Shown here in pieces: positions 40,948 to 50,027 of a stretch of DNA of 61,456 nucleotides. This stretch comes from Eubacteriales bacterium (GTDB lineage Bacteria > Bacillota > Clostridia > Oscillospirales > CAG-382): positions 1 to 61,456 of the forward strand of contig JAQWDK010000011.1 of NCBI GenBank assembly GCA_028705495.1, in the 5' to 3' direction. Each line of letters opens with the position of its first letter. Position 1 is the first letter of the stretch. The position numbers and the translations under genes were made by a program. Under the pieces are notes generated by a model. That model had not been told where the DNA came from. It worked only from the letters and a program-made list of their open reading frames with translations, and did no database searches.

Positions 40948-40989
40948 ATGAAAAAAAGATTATTTGAGAGAGGTTATATAATAAAATAG
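40948..40989 (+). CDS. 13-residue leader peptide
   Basis: An ATG with GGAGTGA ten bases upstream opens MKKRLFERGYIIK and stops at 40989. Its stop codon overlaps the first arm of a hairpin that competes with another hairpin covering the downstream ribosome site. This resembles leader peptides of translational attenuators such as those before erm and cat genes. Its translation is inferred from the ribosome site and position. Confidence 0.5.
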   Translation: MKKRLFERGYIIK

Positions 40990-41046
40990 CAGGTAATAAA
41001 TATTTTATTTTACCTGCTAAAAAAATAATTAAAAGAGGTAAAATAA
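40988..41046 (+). promoter_or_regulatory. Two mutually exclusive hairpins (attenuator-like)
   Basis: Hairpin 1 pairs AGCAGGTAA (40988-40996) with TTACCTGCT (41010-41018). Hairpin 2 pairs TTATTTTACCT (41005-41015) with AGGTAAAATAA (41036-41046) and so buries part of the GAGG ribosome site of the ATG at 41050. Both use the same TTACCT segment and cannot coexist. A ribosome on the leader peptide would cover hairpin 1's first arm and favour hairpin 2. Confidence 0.6.
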
Positions 41047-41049
41047 CAA

Positions 41050-42051
41050 ATGGATAAATGGTATAATAATTTACTCGAATTTGCTGCAAAAGAATATGAT
41101 TTTGACATAAATACATTCAAAAGTAAAATTGTCTCTAAATTTGACGACCCTTCATTAGAAATATTTACATTCAAAAAAAACGGAAAAGAATATATGATCG
41201 ATTTCGAACCCGATTATCTTCCGCAAAAGCGTCAGACGAGAGCTGAACTAAATTTTATTTACTATTTAGCTGAAAATAATATAAGCGTTGCCCCACCTCT
41301 GAGAACAATTAATGGGGAACTTGTTATTTCAGCACGAAAAATCGGCGAAAATTTTAATATTACTGCATTTGAGATGGCAAGCGGGCAGTTCTGGGATAAA
41401 AACGACCCCCCAAAATGGAATGATAAGATATTTTTCAATTGGGGAAAAGTAATGGGAGATATGCACCGGCTGGCAAAAAATTATAAGTCAGTAGATAAAT
41501 ATAAAATACCGGATATATTTGAAAGGAATTATTCGGGATGGGGCTCGTATTTTGATTGTTTAAAAATATATCCAACTGTATATAAAATCACACAGGAATT
41601 GCTCAACAATATTGCAAATTTGCCAAAAGACAGAGATTCATACGGATTGATACATTGCGATCTTCACCCATATAATTTTCATATAGACGGTGATAAAATC
41701 ACAGTGTTTGATTTTAACGACAACATATAGGGCTGGTTTGCTTTAGACATCGGCATCGCGCTTTTTCATGGTTTAGATTGGAGCAGAAAAAATGACACCG
41801 GTAATGATTATACAAACGCAATCGTCGAAAATTTTTTGAAAGGTTATTTATCAGCGAACCATCTGAGTGATTTTTGGCTTTTAAAGATACCTATGTTTAT
41901 GAAATATCGTCAGATATGTTTCGATGTTGGATTTATGAACGAAAATCAAAAAGACTGGAAATATAACATAGAAAATGATATTTTATTTGACGGCTTTGAA
42001 TTAAAATCCATGTTGAAAATTATCGAAAACATGAAACCAAAAAAGGTGTAG
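41050..42051 (+). pseudogene. APH-fold phosphotransferase with an internal TAG
   Basis: The 1002-bp frame encodes an aminoglycoside/homoserine-kinase-like phosphotransferase. It has the catalytic loop IHCDLHPYN near residues 200-208 and metal-binding VFDFND near 218-223. Right after it comes TAG (41728-41730), then the usual continuation GWFALDIGIALFHGLDWS in the same frame to 42051. The break is a single nonsense codon where the family has a residue such as Tyr or Gln. The truncated protein (226 residues) would lack the C-terminal helical half. The AT-rich base use and separate control mark it as cargo. Substrate unknown; antibiotic resistance is not shown. Confidence 0.85.
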
Positions 42052-42190
42052 CGAAATATAGGGTATAAGCATAATGTGAAGTTTAATAAATCAATTTATA
42101 AGTAAATAACAGCACAACTCATTTAGGAGCAACCTTCGGGCTGCTCCTTTTTCACGCTCATTTTTGGCAGGAAGGAGGATAACAAAACTC

Positions 42191-44359
42191 ATGGGATATG
42201 ACACATTCGGCTTGAAAATTGGCGTCGAAGGCGAGAAGGAGTTTCGAAACGCGCTTCGAGAGATAAACCAGTCCTTTAAGGTGCTCGGGTCTGAGATGAA
42301 GCTTGTTTCCTCCGAGTTCGATAGAAACGATAAAACCCTCCAAGCTGTTACAGCAAGAAATGAAGTCCTGAATAAAGCAATTGATGCACAGAAGGAGAAA
42401 ATAAATACCCTCGAATCTGCTCTGAAGAATGCATCAGAAAGTTTCGGAGAAAACGATAGGAGAACAAAGAACTGGACCATTCAGCTTAATAATGCCAAAG
42501 CAGAGCTTAATGGTATGGAGCGAGAACTTGAGCAGACTGCAGATGGTGCAGATGAGCTTGGCGACGAGATTAAAGAAGCAGGAGAAAGTGCTGAGAAGTC
42601 CGGCGGTAAGTTTGAGAAGTTCGGCGGTGTCCTCAAGGGTGTCGGCGCTGCAATGGGTACTGCTGTTGCCGCAGCCGGTGCTGCCGCCATCAAACTTGGT
42701 AAAGAGGTAATCGGGCAGTTCGGTGAGCTTGAACAGAACTTAGGCGGCTCTGAAGCAGTATTCGGTGAGTATGCAGCAAGTATCCAAAAGACAGGTGAAG
42801 AAGCATACAAGAACATGGGTGTGTCCCAGAGCCAGTACCTCGCTACTGCAAACAAGATGGGTGCTCTGTTCCAAGGCTCAGGTATAGAACAGCAGAAGTC
42901 GCTGGAGCTAACCGAAAAAGCTATGCAGAGAGCAGCGGATATGGCTTCTGTAATGGGTATAGATATGCAGATGGCACTGGACTCGGTAGCAGGTGCTGCT
43001 AAAGGCAACTTCACCATGATGGACAACCTTGGCGTTGCTATGAATGCTACAAATATTCAAGCATATGCGGTAAGTAAGGGACTGGACTTCGTATGGTCAA
43101 GTGCAACACAGGCTGAAAAAGCAGAAGTCGCCATGCAGATGTTCTTCGAAAATACAGAGCAGTATGCAGGTAACTTTGCTCGTGAATCTACAGAAACCAT
43201 TACCGGTTCCTTTGGCCTTTTCAAAGCAGCACTAGGTTCGTTTACTGCAGGCCTTGGTAATGCCGATGCAGATATGACTAACCTTACTGAGAACCTTGTA
43301 GATGCATTCCAGGCGGTAGTAAAGAATATTGTACCGGTTATAGAGAATATTGTGGCTGCTTTACCTACAGCAATGAATGCTATACTTTCAGCTATAGGAG
43401 ACCTTTTACCCACACTGCTTGAAACGGTGACTACGCTATTTTCACAGGTGCTCGAAACTCTCTTAAGTCTTCTTCCTAAGCTAATACCGGCTGCAGTTGA
43501 CGCTGTGATGACTATAATCGAAGCTCTGGTAGATAACCTTCCGCTACTTATTGATGCGGCTATACAGCTTGTGCTTGCTCTTTCTCTCGGTATTGCAGAT
43601 GCTCTACCTGAGTTAATACCTTCTATTATAGAAGCAATTATACTTATTGTAGACACTCTGCTTGCTAATATGGATAAGATACTTGAAGCGGCATTTGCCA
43701 TTATTGAGGGTTTAGCAGAAGGTCTACTTAATGCACTGCCAAGACTTATGGAAGCCCTGCCAAGGATAATAACAACTATTGTAGAATTTATCACAAATAA
43801 TATTCCTACCATAATAGCTATGGGTATTGAGCTTATTATACAGCTTGCTGCAGGTCTTGTTCAAGCTATCCCACAGTTAGTTGCAGCACTACCACAAATT
43901 ATTGCAGCTATTCTAAGCGGACTCGGGAGCGCAGTTGGCTCTGTGATGAATATTGGTGCAGATATAGTTAAAGGTCTGTGGGATGGAATTAAGTCGATGG
44001 GTAGCTGGCTGTCCGATTCAGTGGGTGGTTTCTTCGGAGGGATTGTAGACGGCGTGAAAGGTATGCTCGGTATCCACTCCCCTTCTACTGTGTTCGCCGG
44101 TATCGGCGGCAATATGGGTGAAGGTATAGGGGTAGGTTTCCTTAATGCCATGAATGGTGTGGAGAAAGATATGCAAAAAGCCATACCAACCGAATTTGAT
44201 GTAAACGCTAATATGAATGGAAGCAGCGGTTCTGCTATTAATGGTTACACTGTTAACCACACAGGTGTTATCCGTGTGGAGGGAGTAAACAACCAAAATG
44301 AGATAGCTTCTGTAGTAGATATAATTATAAATCAGTTAAGGGGTGAGGTTCGAATATGA
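42191..44359 (+). CDS. Tape measure protein
   Basis: The 722-residue protein sets tail length. It has an N-terminal coiled coil (about 15-145), the SEAVFGEYAASIQKTGEEAY region and GVSQSQYLATANKMGALFQG typical of these proteins. A long hydrophobic repeat-like middle follows (about 370-610, alternating Leu/Ile/Ala helices), then the conserved MLGIHSPSTVFAGIGGNMGE and a C-terminal beta part. I chose ATG 42191, GKLIG-type start MGYDTFGLKIG, with GGAAGGAGG upstream. The kinase cargo separates it from the chaperones. Confidence 0.93.
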   Translation: MGYDTFGLKIGVEGEKEFRNALREINQSFKVLGSEMKLVSSEFDRNDKTLQAVTARNEVLNKAIDAQKEKINTLESALKNASESFGENDRRTKNWTIQLNNAKAELNGMERELEQTADGADELGDEIKEAGESAEKSGGKFEKFGGVLKGVGAAMGTAVAAAGAAAIKLGKEVIGQFGELEQNLGGSEAVFGEYAASIQKTGEEAYKNMGVSQSQYLATANKMGALFQGSGIEQQKSLELTEKAMQRAADMASVMGIDMQMALDSVAGAAKGNFTMMDNLGVAMNATNIQAYAVSKGLDFVWSSATQAEKAEVAMQMFFENTEQYAGNFARESTETITGSFGLFKAALGSFTAGLGNADADMTNLTENLVDAFQAVVKNIVPVIENIVAALPTAMNAILSAIGDLLPTLLETVTTLFSQVLETLLSLLPKLIPAAVDAVMTIIEALVDNLPLLIDAAIQLVLALSLGIADALPELIPSIIEAIILIVDTLLANMDKILEAAFAIIEGLAEGLLNALPRLMEALPRIITTIVEFITNNIPTIIAMGIELIIQLAAGLVQAIPQLVAALPQIIAAILSGLGSAVGSVMNIGADIVKGLWDGIKSMGSWLSDSVGGFFGGIVDGVKGMLGIHSPSTVFAGIGGNMGEGIGVGFLNAMNGVEKDMQKAIPTEFDVNANMNGSSGSAINGYTVNHTGVIRVEGVNNQNEIASVVDIIINQLRGEVRI

Positions 44360-44694
44360 CTGAGCTTAGAAACATGGACAGCGGAATCGCTATTACTTCC
44401 TTTGTTTCACTGAAAGAAAAGCAAGAAGTCATCCGCACCATTCATAAGACCCTTGACGGAAGGCAGCTAATATCTCGTTATGGCTTCCCCGCTGTTTCGT
44501 ATGAACTGACTGTTTACGTTAAAGATGATGGTAGACAGGCACTGTTGTCTGCAGAAGACGATTTGTCACTTCTTAAAGTAACAACTAGAGATAAAACATA
44601 TTTCGGCAGAATCATTAAGCTGTCAGATTTCGAGCGTATCTCACAGGAATACTTCAAGTCAAAGGTAACACTTGCGAAAGAGGTGGATGTATGA
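44356..44694 (+). CDS. Small tail protein
   Basis: The 112-residue beta-rich protein has no named family I recognise. It reads like a small distal tail or tail-hub adaptor: SRYGFPAVSYELTVYVKDDG, then LLKVTTRDKTYFGRIIKLSD and a charged end. It overlaps tape measure and the next gene by 4 bp each, so all three are translationally coupled. Position after the tape measure supports a role in the tail tip. Confidence 0.6.
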   Translation: MTELRNMDSGIAITSFVSLKEKQEVIRTIHKTLDGRQLISRYGFPAVSYELTVYVKDDGRQALLSAEDDLSLLKVTTRDKTYFGRIIKLSDFERISQEYFKSKVTLAKEVDV

Positions 44695-46052
44695 GAAGTG
44701 TACCACTTGAGTTAAAACAAAAGCTCCTAAAACGCTTCTACGGAAGCTCGGCCGACAACCTGCCACATTTGCAGGTTATAGCCAAACAAGCGAGCATCAA
44801 TACGCTGATTACCGAGGTGATCCATGAAGGCGTACCGGCGAACTTCGGCGATGTGGCAATCAGGCAGCTACCGGGAGAAGCACAGCCGAGTCTTGTCTAT
44901 GCTATTTGTATAGATAACGGTATAGGTAATATCTACTCTCGCAAGATGCCAGCTTTCGCAGAACAGGAATGGGAGTATATTTGGAGCCTTGGTGCTGTCA
45001 AGGACGTTGCGATTGAGTTTGACGGTGAGTGGCGAATAAACCCTAAGAAGCGGTATTACGAGCTGATGACTGAGGATGTGCCATATATCTTTTTTACTGA
45101 CAGCAGTGATAACCTATATGTACAGAAATGGAGCGATGAAACAACACGTATTCTTATTGCCGAGAATGCTTCACAGATTTCTGTATGTCGTGGTTGGCAA
45201 TCAACGCTTGACACAGGAGTTGATCAGGGACTAATTATAGGTTATCTGAGAGACGGTAAAGTGTTCTACCGTTCGTATTGCCAGCAAAGCACCGGTGAGT
45301 ATTTATGGGAAACAGAGAATGAGGTAGTTGAGCTAGGCATCGGTAATAATACCCTATGTGTATTCCGTACAAACGATTTCAGGGTTGGTTTTCTTACCGA
45401 AAATGTAGGTGAAATGAACTATGTTCTCTCAGAGCGAACCTATGCAGGTCAAGCAATGCCACCTGAGTATGCAGAAATCCGGATTCAGGATGCAAGGGTA
45501 TGGCTAAACAGTATACGGTACAACCGCTCATATTTCTCAGAGCATACAACTACTTCACCTGTTTTACCATACCTTGCTTGTCACAATACAGATGAGCCTG
45601 CTCTTTCTGTTGTCAGTCATGAGCGCTTAAGTCGTCGTGAGATAGTGATTACCTTTAACCGACCTGTAGGAGGTATACCGGGAGCTTTTGAAAACTATTT
45701 CACTACCTTTCCGGATCTTCCGGTGGAATCCTGTGTATGGCAAAACGGTAACGAGCTTAAGCTCACTCTATCTCAAGACTTAGGTGAAAGCGTACCATTT
45801 ACTATTACAGTAAGCGAATGCCGTGAAGCTTGGCAAGTTGTAAACGGACACCGTATGCCGATAGAAGCTATGGAGTTTCAGCTACCGGGATTCCCTCACA
45901 AGACGATGCTCAGGGAGACTGCATCGGTTGAGATGTCTTCAACACTGTTTATTGTTCTCAAAACTGACCACTGGGGATTTTTCAACGAAAGTGCCACGGT
46001 AAATACTGAATGCACTATTGCTCTCTCACCGGTAGGAATACTACCAATTTAA
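44691..46052 (+). CDS. Tail-tip/baseplate protein
   Basis: The 453-residue protein has no clear motif. Its middle is beta-propeller-like (ISVCRGWQSTLDTGVDQGLI, YLRDGKVFYRSY) and it has a C-terminal immunoglobulin-like segment (ISLRREIVITFNRPV-type, RREIVITFNRPVGGIPGAFE). This fits a tail-associated surface protein. It follows its neighbour with 4-bp overlap. A host-binding or tail-tip structural role is inferred. Confidence 0.6.
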   Translation: MRSVPLELKQKLLKRFYGSSADNLPHLQVIAKQASINTLITEVIHEGVPANFGDVAIRQLPGEAQPSLVYAICIDNGIGNIYSRKMPAFAEQEWEYIWSLGAVKDVAIEFDGEWRINPKKRYYELMTEDVPYIFFTDSSDNLYVQKWSDETTRILIAENASQISVCRGWQSTLDTGVDQGLIIGYLRDGKVFYRSYCQQSTGEYLWETENEVVELGIGNNTLCVFRTNDFRVGFLTENVGEMNYVLSERTYAGQAMPPEYAEIRIQDARVWLNSIRYNRSYFSEHTTTSPVLPYLACHNTDEPALSVVSHERLSRREIVITFNRPVGGIPGAFENYFTTFPDLPVESCVWQNGNELKLTLSQDLGESVPFTITVSECREAWQVVNGHRMPIEAMEFQLPGFPHKTMLRETASVEMSSTLFIVLKTDHWGFFNESATVNTECTIALSPVGILPI

Positions 46053-46079
46053 GATGGAAGGAAAGGAATTGTCATAGAT

Positions 46080-47660
46080 ATGAATCTAAAAGAAAAAGCA
46101 GTTATACATAACAGGTTTGACGTAGAGGTTCGTGATGCCAAGACAAACGAGCTCAAACAGACAGCTGTAGCGTATAATATTATTCTTAATACTTGGTTTA
46201 ACTATTTAACCAAATCCGGTGGAGCAGATAAATATGCAGATCCACTGAAAGCAATCTGTGTTGGTAAAGGAACTGGTACACTCGATGTAACTCGCACTAC
46301 CTTATTCGGGTATATTGGCAGAAAGACACCTACGACTATTGAAACGGTTTACGAGTATCCGACTTCATATATAACCAAGGAGATACGAATCGAATCTACT
46401 GAGTTCAACGGCAACACCATTACAGAGGTTGGATTCATGGCAGGTTATTACAATACCTACTTCTATGAAATTACTCATGCTTTCCTACAAGACAGTGAAG
46501 GAAACCAGATAGCAATAGAAAAGACCGATACAGATGTTGTTATTATCCGAGGTACCTTCTATGTTACCTTCAACTGTACTGGTTTTGGAGATAACGGTAT
46601 ATATCCTCCTGCTGACCAAAACGGTGTAGTAAAGTGGCTGCTTAATACAGGTGGATTCCCCGGTTCGGTAGAGTTCTCAAGGTATAACCTGAAAGAGTCT
46701 TCTGAGCTGACGCGTAATAGGCACGGAGTGAAATCTACGAATCTTAATTCCTGCATACGTAACGCAGATACTTGGCGGATAGATTATCCTATTATAACAT
46801 GGCTCGATACGGAGCGGAACAACCATACAGTAAAAACTATAGGACTCAGCGGTGTGGGTGCAATATCTCTACCGAATCACACATTGTTTCCGCCGATGGA
46901 TATAACGAAGCTTTCCATTGGTACAGGTGATGGGGTAACACAAGAGTACAATATACTGGCACCTTACATCATACCAAATTCAGAGACAATTTATATAGAC
47001 AATGTAGCTTTAACCAGAGGAACAGATTACGAGATAGACTACGAAAACAACTTCTGCGATATGCGTGAGAACTACCATACCGCAGGGCTTACCTGCAGAA
47101 TGGATAATGTCAGCTTTGGTAATCTAAAGAACGTGGGTAAAAGCAGCTCCAACTACCGTGACCCGATTGCTTGGTGGGACTGCTACGAAGCGAACCAGTA
47201 CCCTTCATCTTGCACTGTAAACGAAGCAAGCCCTATCTTCTTTGATTTTGGCCTTTCTAAGGAATGCAACCGTATGAAGATAGAGATTAATACTGTTCCA
47301 GCTGTGCAGATTGACAATCTGAAGATACAGTACAGTGAAGATAACCTAACGTGGGCTGATGTACCGGGTATGACGAGAACCGGTCAAATATGGAGCTTCA
47401 CTTTGACATCTGCTCGTTACTGGTGTGTATTTATCCCGTCGTACAACTGGTCATATGGCTTGACTACTGGTACAAACACCCGTGACGAACAGGCTTTCGG
47501 TACAACCTTCTTCCTTGGTAAAACTGTACCGGGGTTAAAGTTTACAACTCCTCCCGCTAATGGTGCGACCATTGAAGCGAGTTACAAGATTGAGCTACCT
47601 TTCAAGACCTCAAACAATCTGCTTCGCTTCACCTGTTCGCTTATTATATCCCGAGGTTAA
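46080..47660 (+). CDS. Tail fibre-like protein
   Basis: The 526-residue protein resembles phage appendage proteins. It has a beta-rich N-terminus (YNIILNTWFNYLTKSGG), a middle domain and a discoidin/galactose-binding-like part near 395-460 (NRMKIEINTVPAVQIDNL, IQYSEDNLTWADV). Carbohydrate binding would suit host recognition. It precedes the duplicated gene start. GGAAGGAA lies upstream of the ATG. No known family is certain. Confidence 0.6.
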   Translation: MNLKEKAVIHNRFDVEVRDAKTNELKQTAVAYNIILNTWFNYLTKSGGADKYADPLKAICVGKGTGTLDVTRTTLFGYIGRKTPTTIETVYEYPTSYITKEIRIESTEFNGNTITEVGFMAGYYNTYFYEITHAFLQDSEGNQIAIEKTDTDVVIIRGTFYVTFNCTGFGDNGIYPPADQNGVVKWLLNTGGFPGSVEFSRYNLKESSELTRNRHGVKSTNLNSCIRNADTWRIDYPIITWLDTERNNHTVKTIGLSGVGAISLPNHTLFPPMDITKLSIGTGDGVTQEYNILAPYIIPNSETIYIDNVALTRGTDYEIDYENNFCDMRENYHTAGLTCRMDNVSFGNLKNVGKSSSNYRDPIAWWDCYEANQYPSSCTVNEASPIFFDFGLSKECNRMKIEINTVPAVQIDNLKIQYSEDNLTWADVPGMTRTGQIWSFTLTSARYWCVFIPSYNWSYGLTTGTNTRDEQAFGTTFFLGKTVPGLKFTTPPANGATIEASYKIELPFKTSNNLLRFTCSLIISRG

Positions 47661-47719
47661 GCGTAAAGATTAGGGTTTCAGAATTGGATAGTTAGATTGT
47701 TCACGTTATACTTTTAGTA

Positions 47720-47904
47720 GAAAGGATGTATATATGAGACTCACCTTTAAATATACTCAATCAGCAGGTACAGGTTATTCTCCGCAGGCAGTCCACATGA
47801 TGGACAACGGCCTGCGGTTTATTTATCTTACTGAAGAAGAGATGGTTGAATCCAAGGAATGTTATCCTTCTTTAGGGTTATATACTGATCTTGCCTACAC
47901 AGAT
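47720..47904 (+). repeat. Direct repeat copy 1 (5' end of tail gene)
   Basis: These 185 bp match 53511-53695, including the ribosome site and first 57 codons of the tail gene, at a constant offset of 5791 bp with scattered, mostly third-position differences. They flank the ABC-transporter cassette. Confidence 0.9.
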
Positions 47905-47922
47905 GAATATTGTACGGAGTGA
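47734..47922 (+). pseudogene. Truncated N-terminal copy of the tail gene
   Basis: The 62-residue frame repeats the start of the tail protein encoded at 53525 (RLTFKYTQSAGTGYSPQ, MMDNGLRFIYLTEE) but diverges after Tyr-Thr-Asp into EYCTE and stops. The ribosome site AGAAAGGATG is kept, so a peptide might be made. It is the old or imported left end of a gene whose remainder now lies beyond the cassette. Confidence 0.85.
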
Positions 47923-48107
47923 CTATATTTACATCTGCCACATTCTTCTCTCTAATACAAAACAAAAAAAGCTTTATACAATCAGAATGCTTGAGCATTT
48001 TTATGGCGGAGGATGGTAAACTAAAATAATATTTACTTATCCATTAATGATTATTAATGTTTTTATCCATATCATTATTATTTATTTAATATATTTATGA
48101 ATTAATG

Positions 48108-48136
48108 TTGACATAGATAAATTTATATGGTATTAT
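48108..48136 (+). promoter_or_regulatory. Promoter of the cassette
   Basis: TTGACA (48108-48113) and TATTAT (48131-48136) are 17 bp apart in an AT-rich spacer, 56 bp before the first cassette gene. The cassette can thus be expressed in the lysogen. Confidence 0.7.
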
Positions 48137-48191
48137 AAGGTTGCAGCTGCTTCATAAGTAAAAAAACCCAATTATTGAAAGGCGGATAACG

Positions 48192-48665
48192 ATGAAAAAA
48201 GTACTTACCATAGCATTATCTTTAGTGTTGGCAATGTCCCTTATGATTAGCGCATCTGCTTACATGACAGATAGTTGGATTAGACCCGATTGGCAGGGAT
48301 CGGGTATTACCGTAAGATTCTACTTGTATGTATATCAAGCAGAAAGAGAAATGGGTGATTTGTGTGATGAGATTGAAGCTGAAACAAGTTTTTCAACTCT
48401 TAATAGCGACGGAAATGGATATGTGGTAGAAGAAAGGGTAAGAGCATGGCTTGTAGCCTATAATCCTACATTTCATAGGGATACAGGTTTAATAACCAAA
48501 AAATTAGAAAATGGTGATTTAACACAGTACTTGAATTCAGGAGCAATATGGACATTCAATGCTCATGAAGGGTATTCTGAACATTTTGCTTCAACGATGG
48601 CTAGGGTAACAGGATATCAAGAAACAGGTAAAATAGAATTTTTTCATGATTTTGTAAACTATTAA
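48192..48665 (+). CDS. Secreted small protein (cassette)
   Basis: The 157-residue protein has a clear signal peptide ending ASA (about residue 23). The mature part of about 134 residues has no recognised domain; it contains WIRPDWQGSGITVRFYLYVY and TFNAHEGYSEHFASTMARV. AT-rich base use differs from the tail genes. GAAAGGCGG precedes the ATG. It is the first gene after the cassette promoter and may be a secreted effector or bacteriocin-like factor handled by the downstream ABC transporter; that link is speculative. Confidence 0.75.
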   Translation: MKKVLTIALSLVLAMSLMISASAYMTDSWIRPDWQGSGITVRFYLYVYQAEREMGDLCDEIEAETSFSTLNSDGNGYVVEERVRAWLVAYNPTFHRDTGLITKKLENGDLTQYLNSGAIWTFNAHEGYSEHFASTMARVTGYQETGKIEFFHDFVNY

Positions 48666-48686
48666 TTATAGCAATAGTTTTAGCGG

Positions 48687-48714
48687 GCTTCTCTTCGGTT
48701 AACTGAAGAGAAGC
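48687..48714 (+). promoter_or_regulatory. 10-bp hairpin between cassette genes
   Basis: GCTTCTCTTC (48687-48696) pairs perfectly with GAAGAGAAGC (48705-48714). There is no T-tract, so partial termination or mRNA stabilisation is more likely than full termination. Confidence 0.5.
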
Positions 48715-48740
48715 TCTATAATAAATCAAGGAGCAGATGT

Positions 48741-50027
48741 ATGAAACGACAATTTATAATAATACTTTTTTTTATTCTGATTTTAATTTCTTCTTGTCAA
48801 GACCCTATTTTTGAAGTTTCGGACAATACAAGTAATACAAGTGATACAAGTATGGAGTTGCCGAATGCTCCTATTTTAAAAGCGGCAGGTGAATTTGAAT
48901 TTACCGCTTCAAATGATAAAGCCTCTGTAATACAGCACGACGGCGTTAAGATAAGCTATCTTTTCAACCAAGATAGTGGTTTATTATATTACGATAACAC
49001 TTCATACGGTCTTTTAGTTTATGATGAAGAAACGGGCAAAATTACTCATGCGTGCAAGGATGCTCTCTGCGAGCATAAAACGCACGAATGCCCTTATTTT
49101 AGACATACCGGAAGAATTAATGTCAGAGAAGGTTACGCTTATTTTAGTCAGCATTATAATGTTTTCAACTCAGACGGTCAGGTTACGCAGAAAGTAAACA
49201 GGTATGTTCGCGTTAATATAAATACAAATGAAGTTGAAGTTCTGAAAGAACTGGACGACGAAGTGAGCTACAGCAGGTTAGTTTCAGACCTGTACACCGA
49301 TACACACTACTATTATTTCGACTTGGCAGACCCGGAGAATGAGGGTGACAATATTGAAATCACCTTGATGCGCACGAATTTGCTGACAGATGAGGTTGAA
49401 GCTGTAAAAAAATTAGGTACACAAAGTTATTTTTTAATCACCTATTTAGATGGAAAGATTTATTGGTACGATCCGATTCTTGAAAAATTTATGTATTCCG
49501 AAAATGAGGATTTGTCTGACCCGGTTGAGTTCTTTTCTATTTACGGTGCAATGTCGCCGGTATATTCTAACGGCAGTATCATATATTTTATTTACGATAA
49601 ATTAGATATTTATTCTTATGATTTAGAAAGCGGAGAAAACCGCTTACTCGCTGAACCTAACAACACAAGGTATTTCATAACCGATAATTATATTTATTAT
49701 TCAGACGAGCTACAATCTATCAAACTTGACCCCGAACCGCTTCGTGGTGAAGTAATATCAATCGCAGACAACGCAATTTGGAGAGTTAACAGAAAAACCG
49801 GAGAAAAAGAAAAAGTATTCAGGCTCAGCGATGTCGCTCCCAAAAATGTTATCTCAGATTTCTATGTAAGCGGAAATTATATATATGCTATCTATATATT
49901 TCCCAACAGCGACTACAACGGTACTGTTTCAAGCGAAGATTTTTCCGTCCGTCAACTTCTAAGAATCAACATAACAACAAAGGAGCTATACATAATTGAA
50001 CTACCGGAGCCGCTTTACAACGGATGA
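48741..50027 (+). CDS. Lipoprotein of DUF5050/beta-propeller type (cassette)
   Basis: The 428-residue lipoprotein has signal ISSC (Cys19) and then a beta-propeller-like series (YYDNTSYGLLVYDEETG, FYYFDLADPE-type, LDGKIYWYDP). It has the CKDALCEHKTHECPYF cysteine motif often seen in clostridial proteins of this kind. It is probably membrane-anchored on the outside. Four bases overlap with the permease gene, so it forms part of the transporter unit, perhaps as a substrate sensor or accessory lipoprotein. Confidence 0.8.
   Translation: MKRQFIIILFFILILISSCQDPIFEVSDNTSNTSDTSMELPNAPILKAAGEFEFTASNDKASVIQHDGVKISYLFNQDSGLLYYDNTSYGLLVYDEETGKITHACKDALCEHKTHECPYFRHTGRINVREGYAYFSQHYNVFNSDGQVTQKVNRYVRVNINTNEVEVLKELDDEVSYSRLVSDLYTDTHYYYFDLADPENEGDNIEITLMRTNLLTDEVEAVKKLGTQSYFLITYLDGKIYWYDPILEKFMYSENEDLSDPVEFFSIYGAMSPVYSNGSIIYFIYDKLDIYSYDLESGENRLLAEPNNTRYFITDNYIYYSDELQSIKLDPEPLRGEVISIADNAIWRVNRKTGEKEKVFRLSDVAPKNVISDFYVSGNYIYAIYIFPNSDYNGTVSSEDFSVRQLLRINITTKELYIIELPEPLYNG

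Noticed and set aside
40988..41018. Hairpin 1 as a Rho-independent terminator
   Set aside because: It is followed by an A-run rather than a T-run on the coding strand.
43057..43812. 251-codon minus-strand frame inside tape measure
   Set aside because: Antisense of a repetitive Leu/Ile/Ala-coding stretch; a composition artefact.
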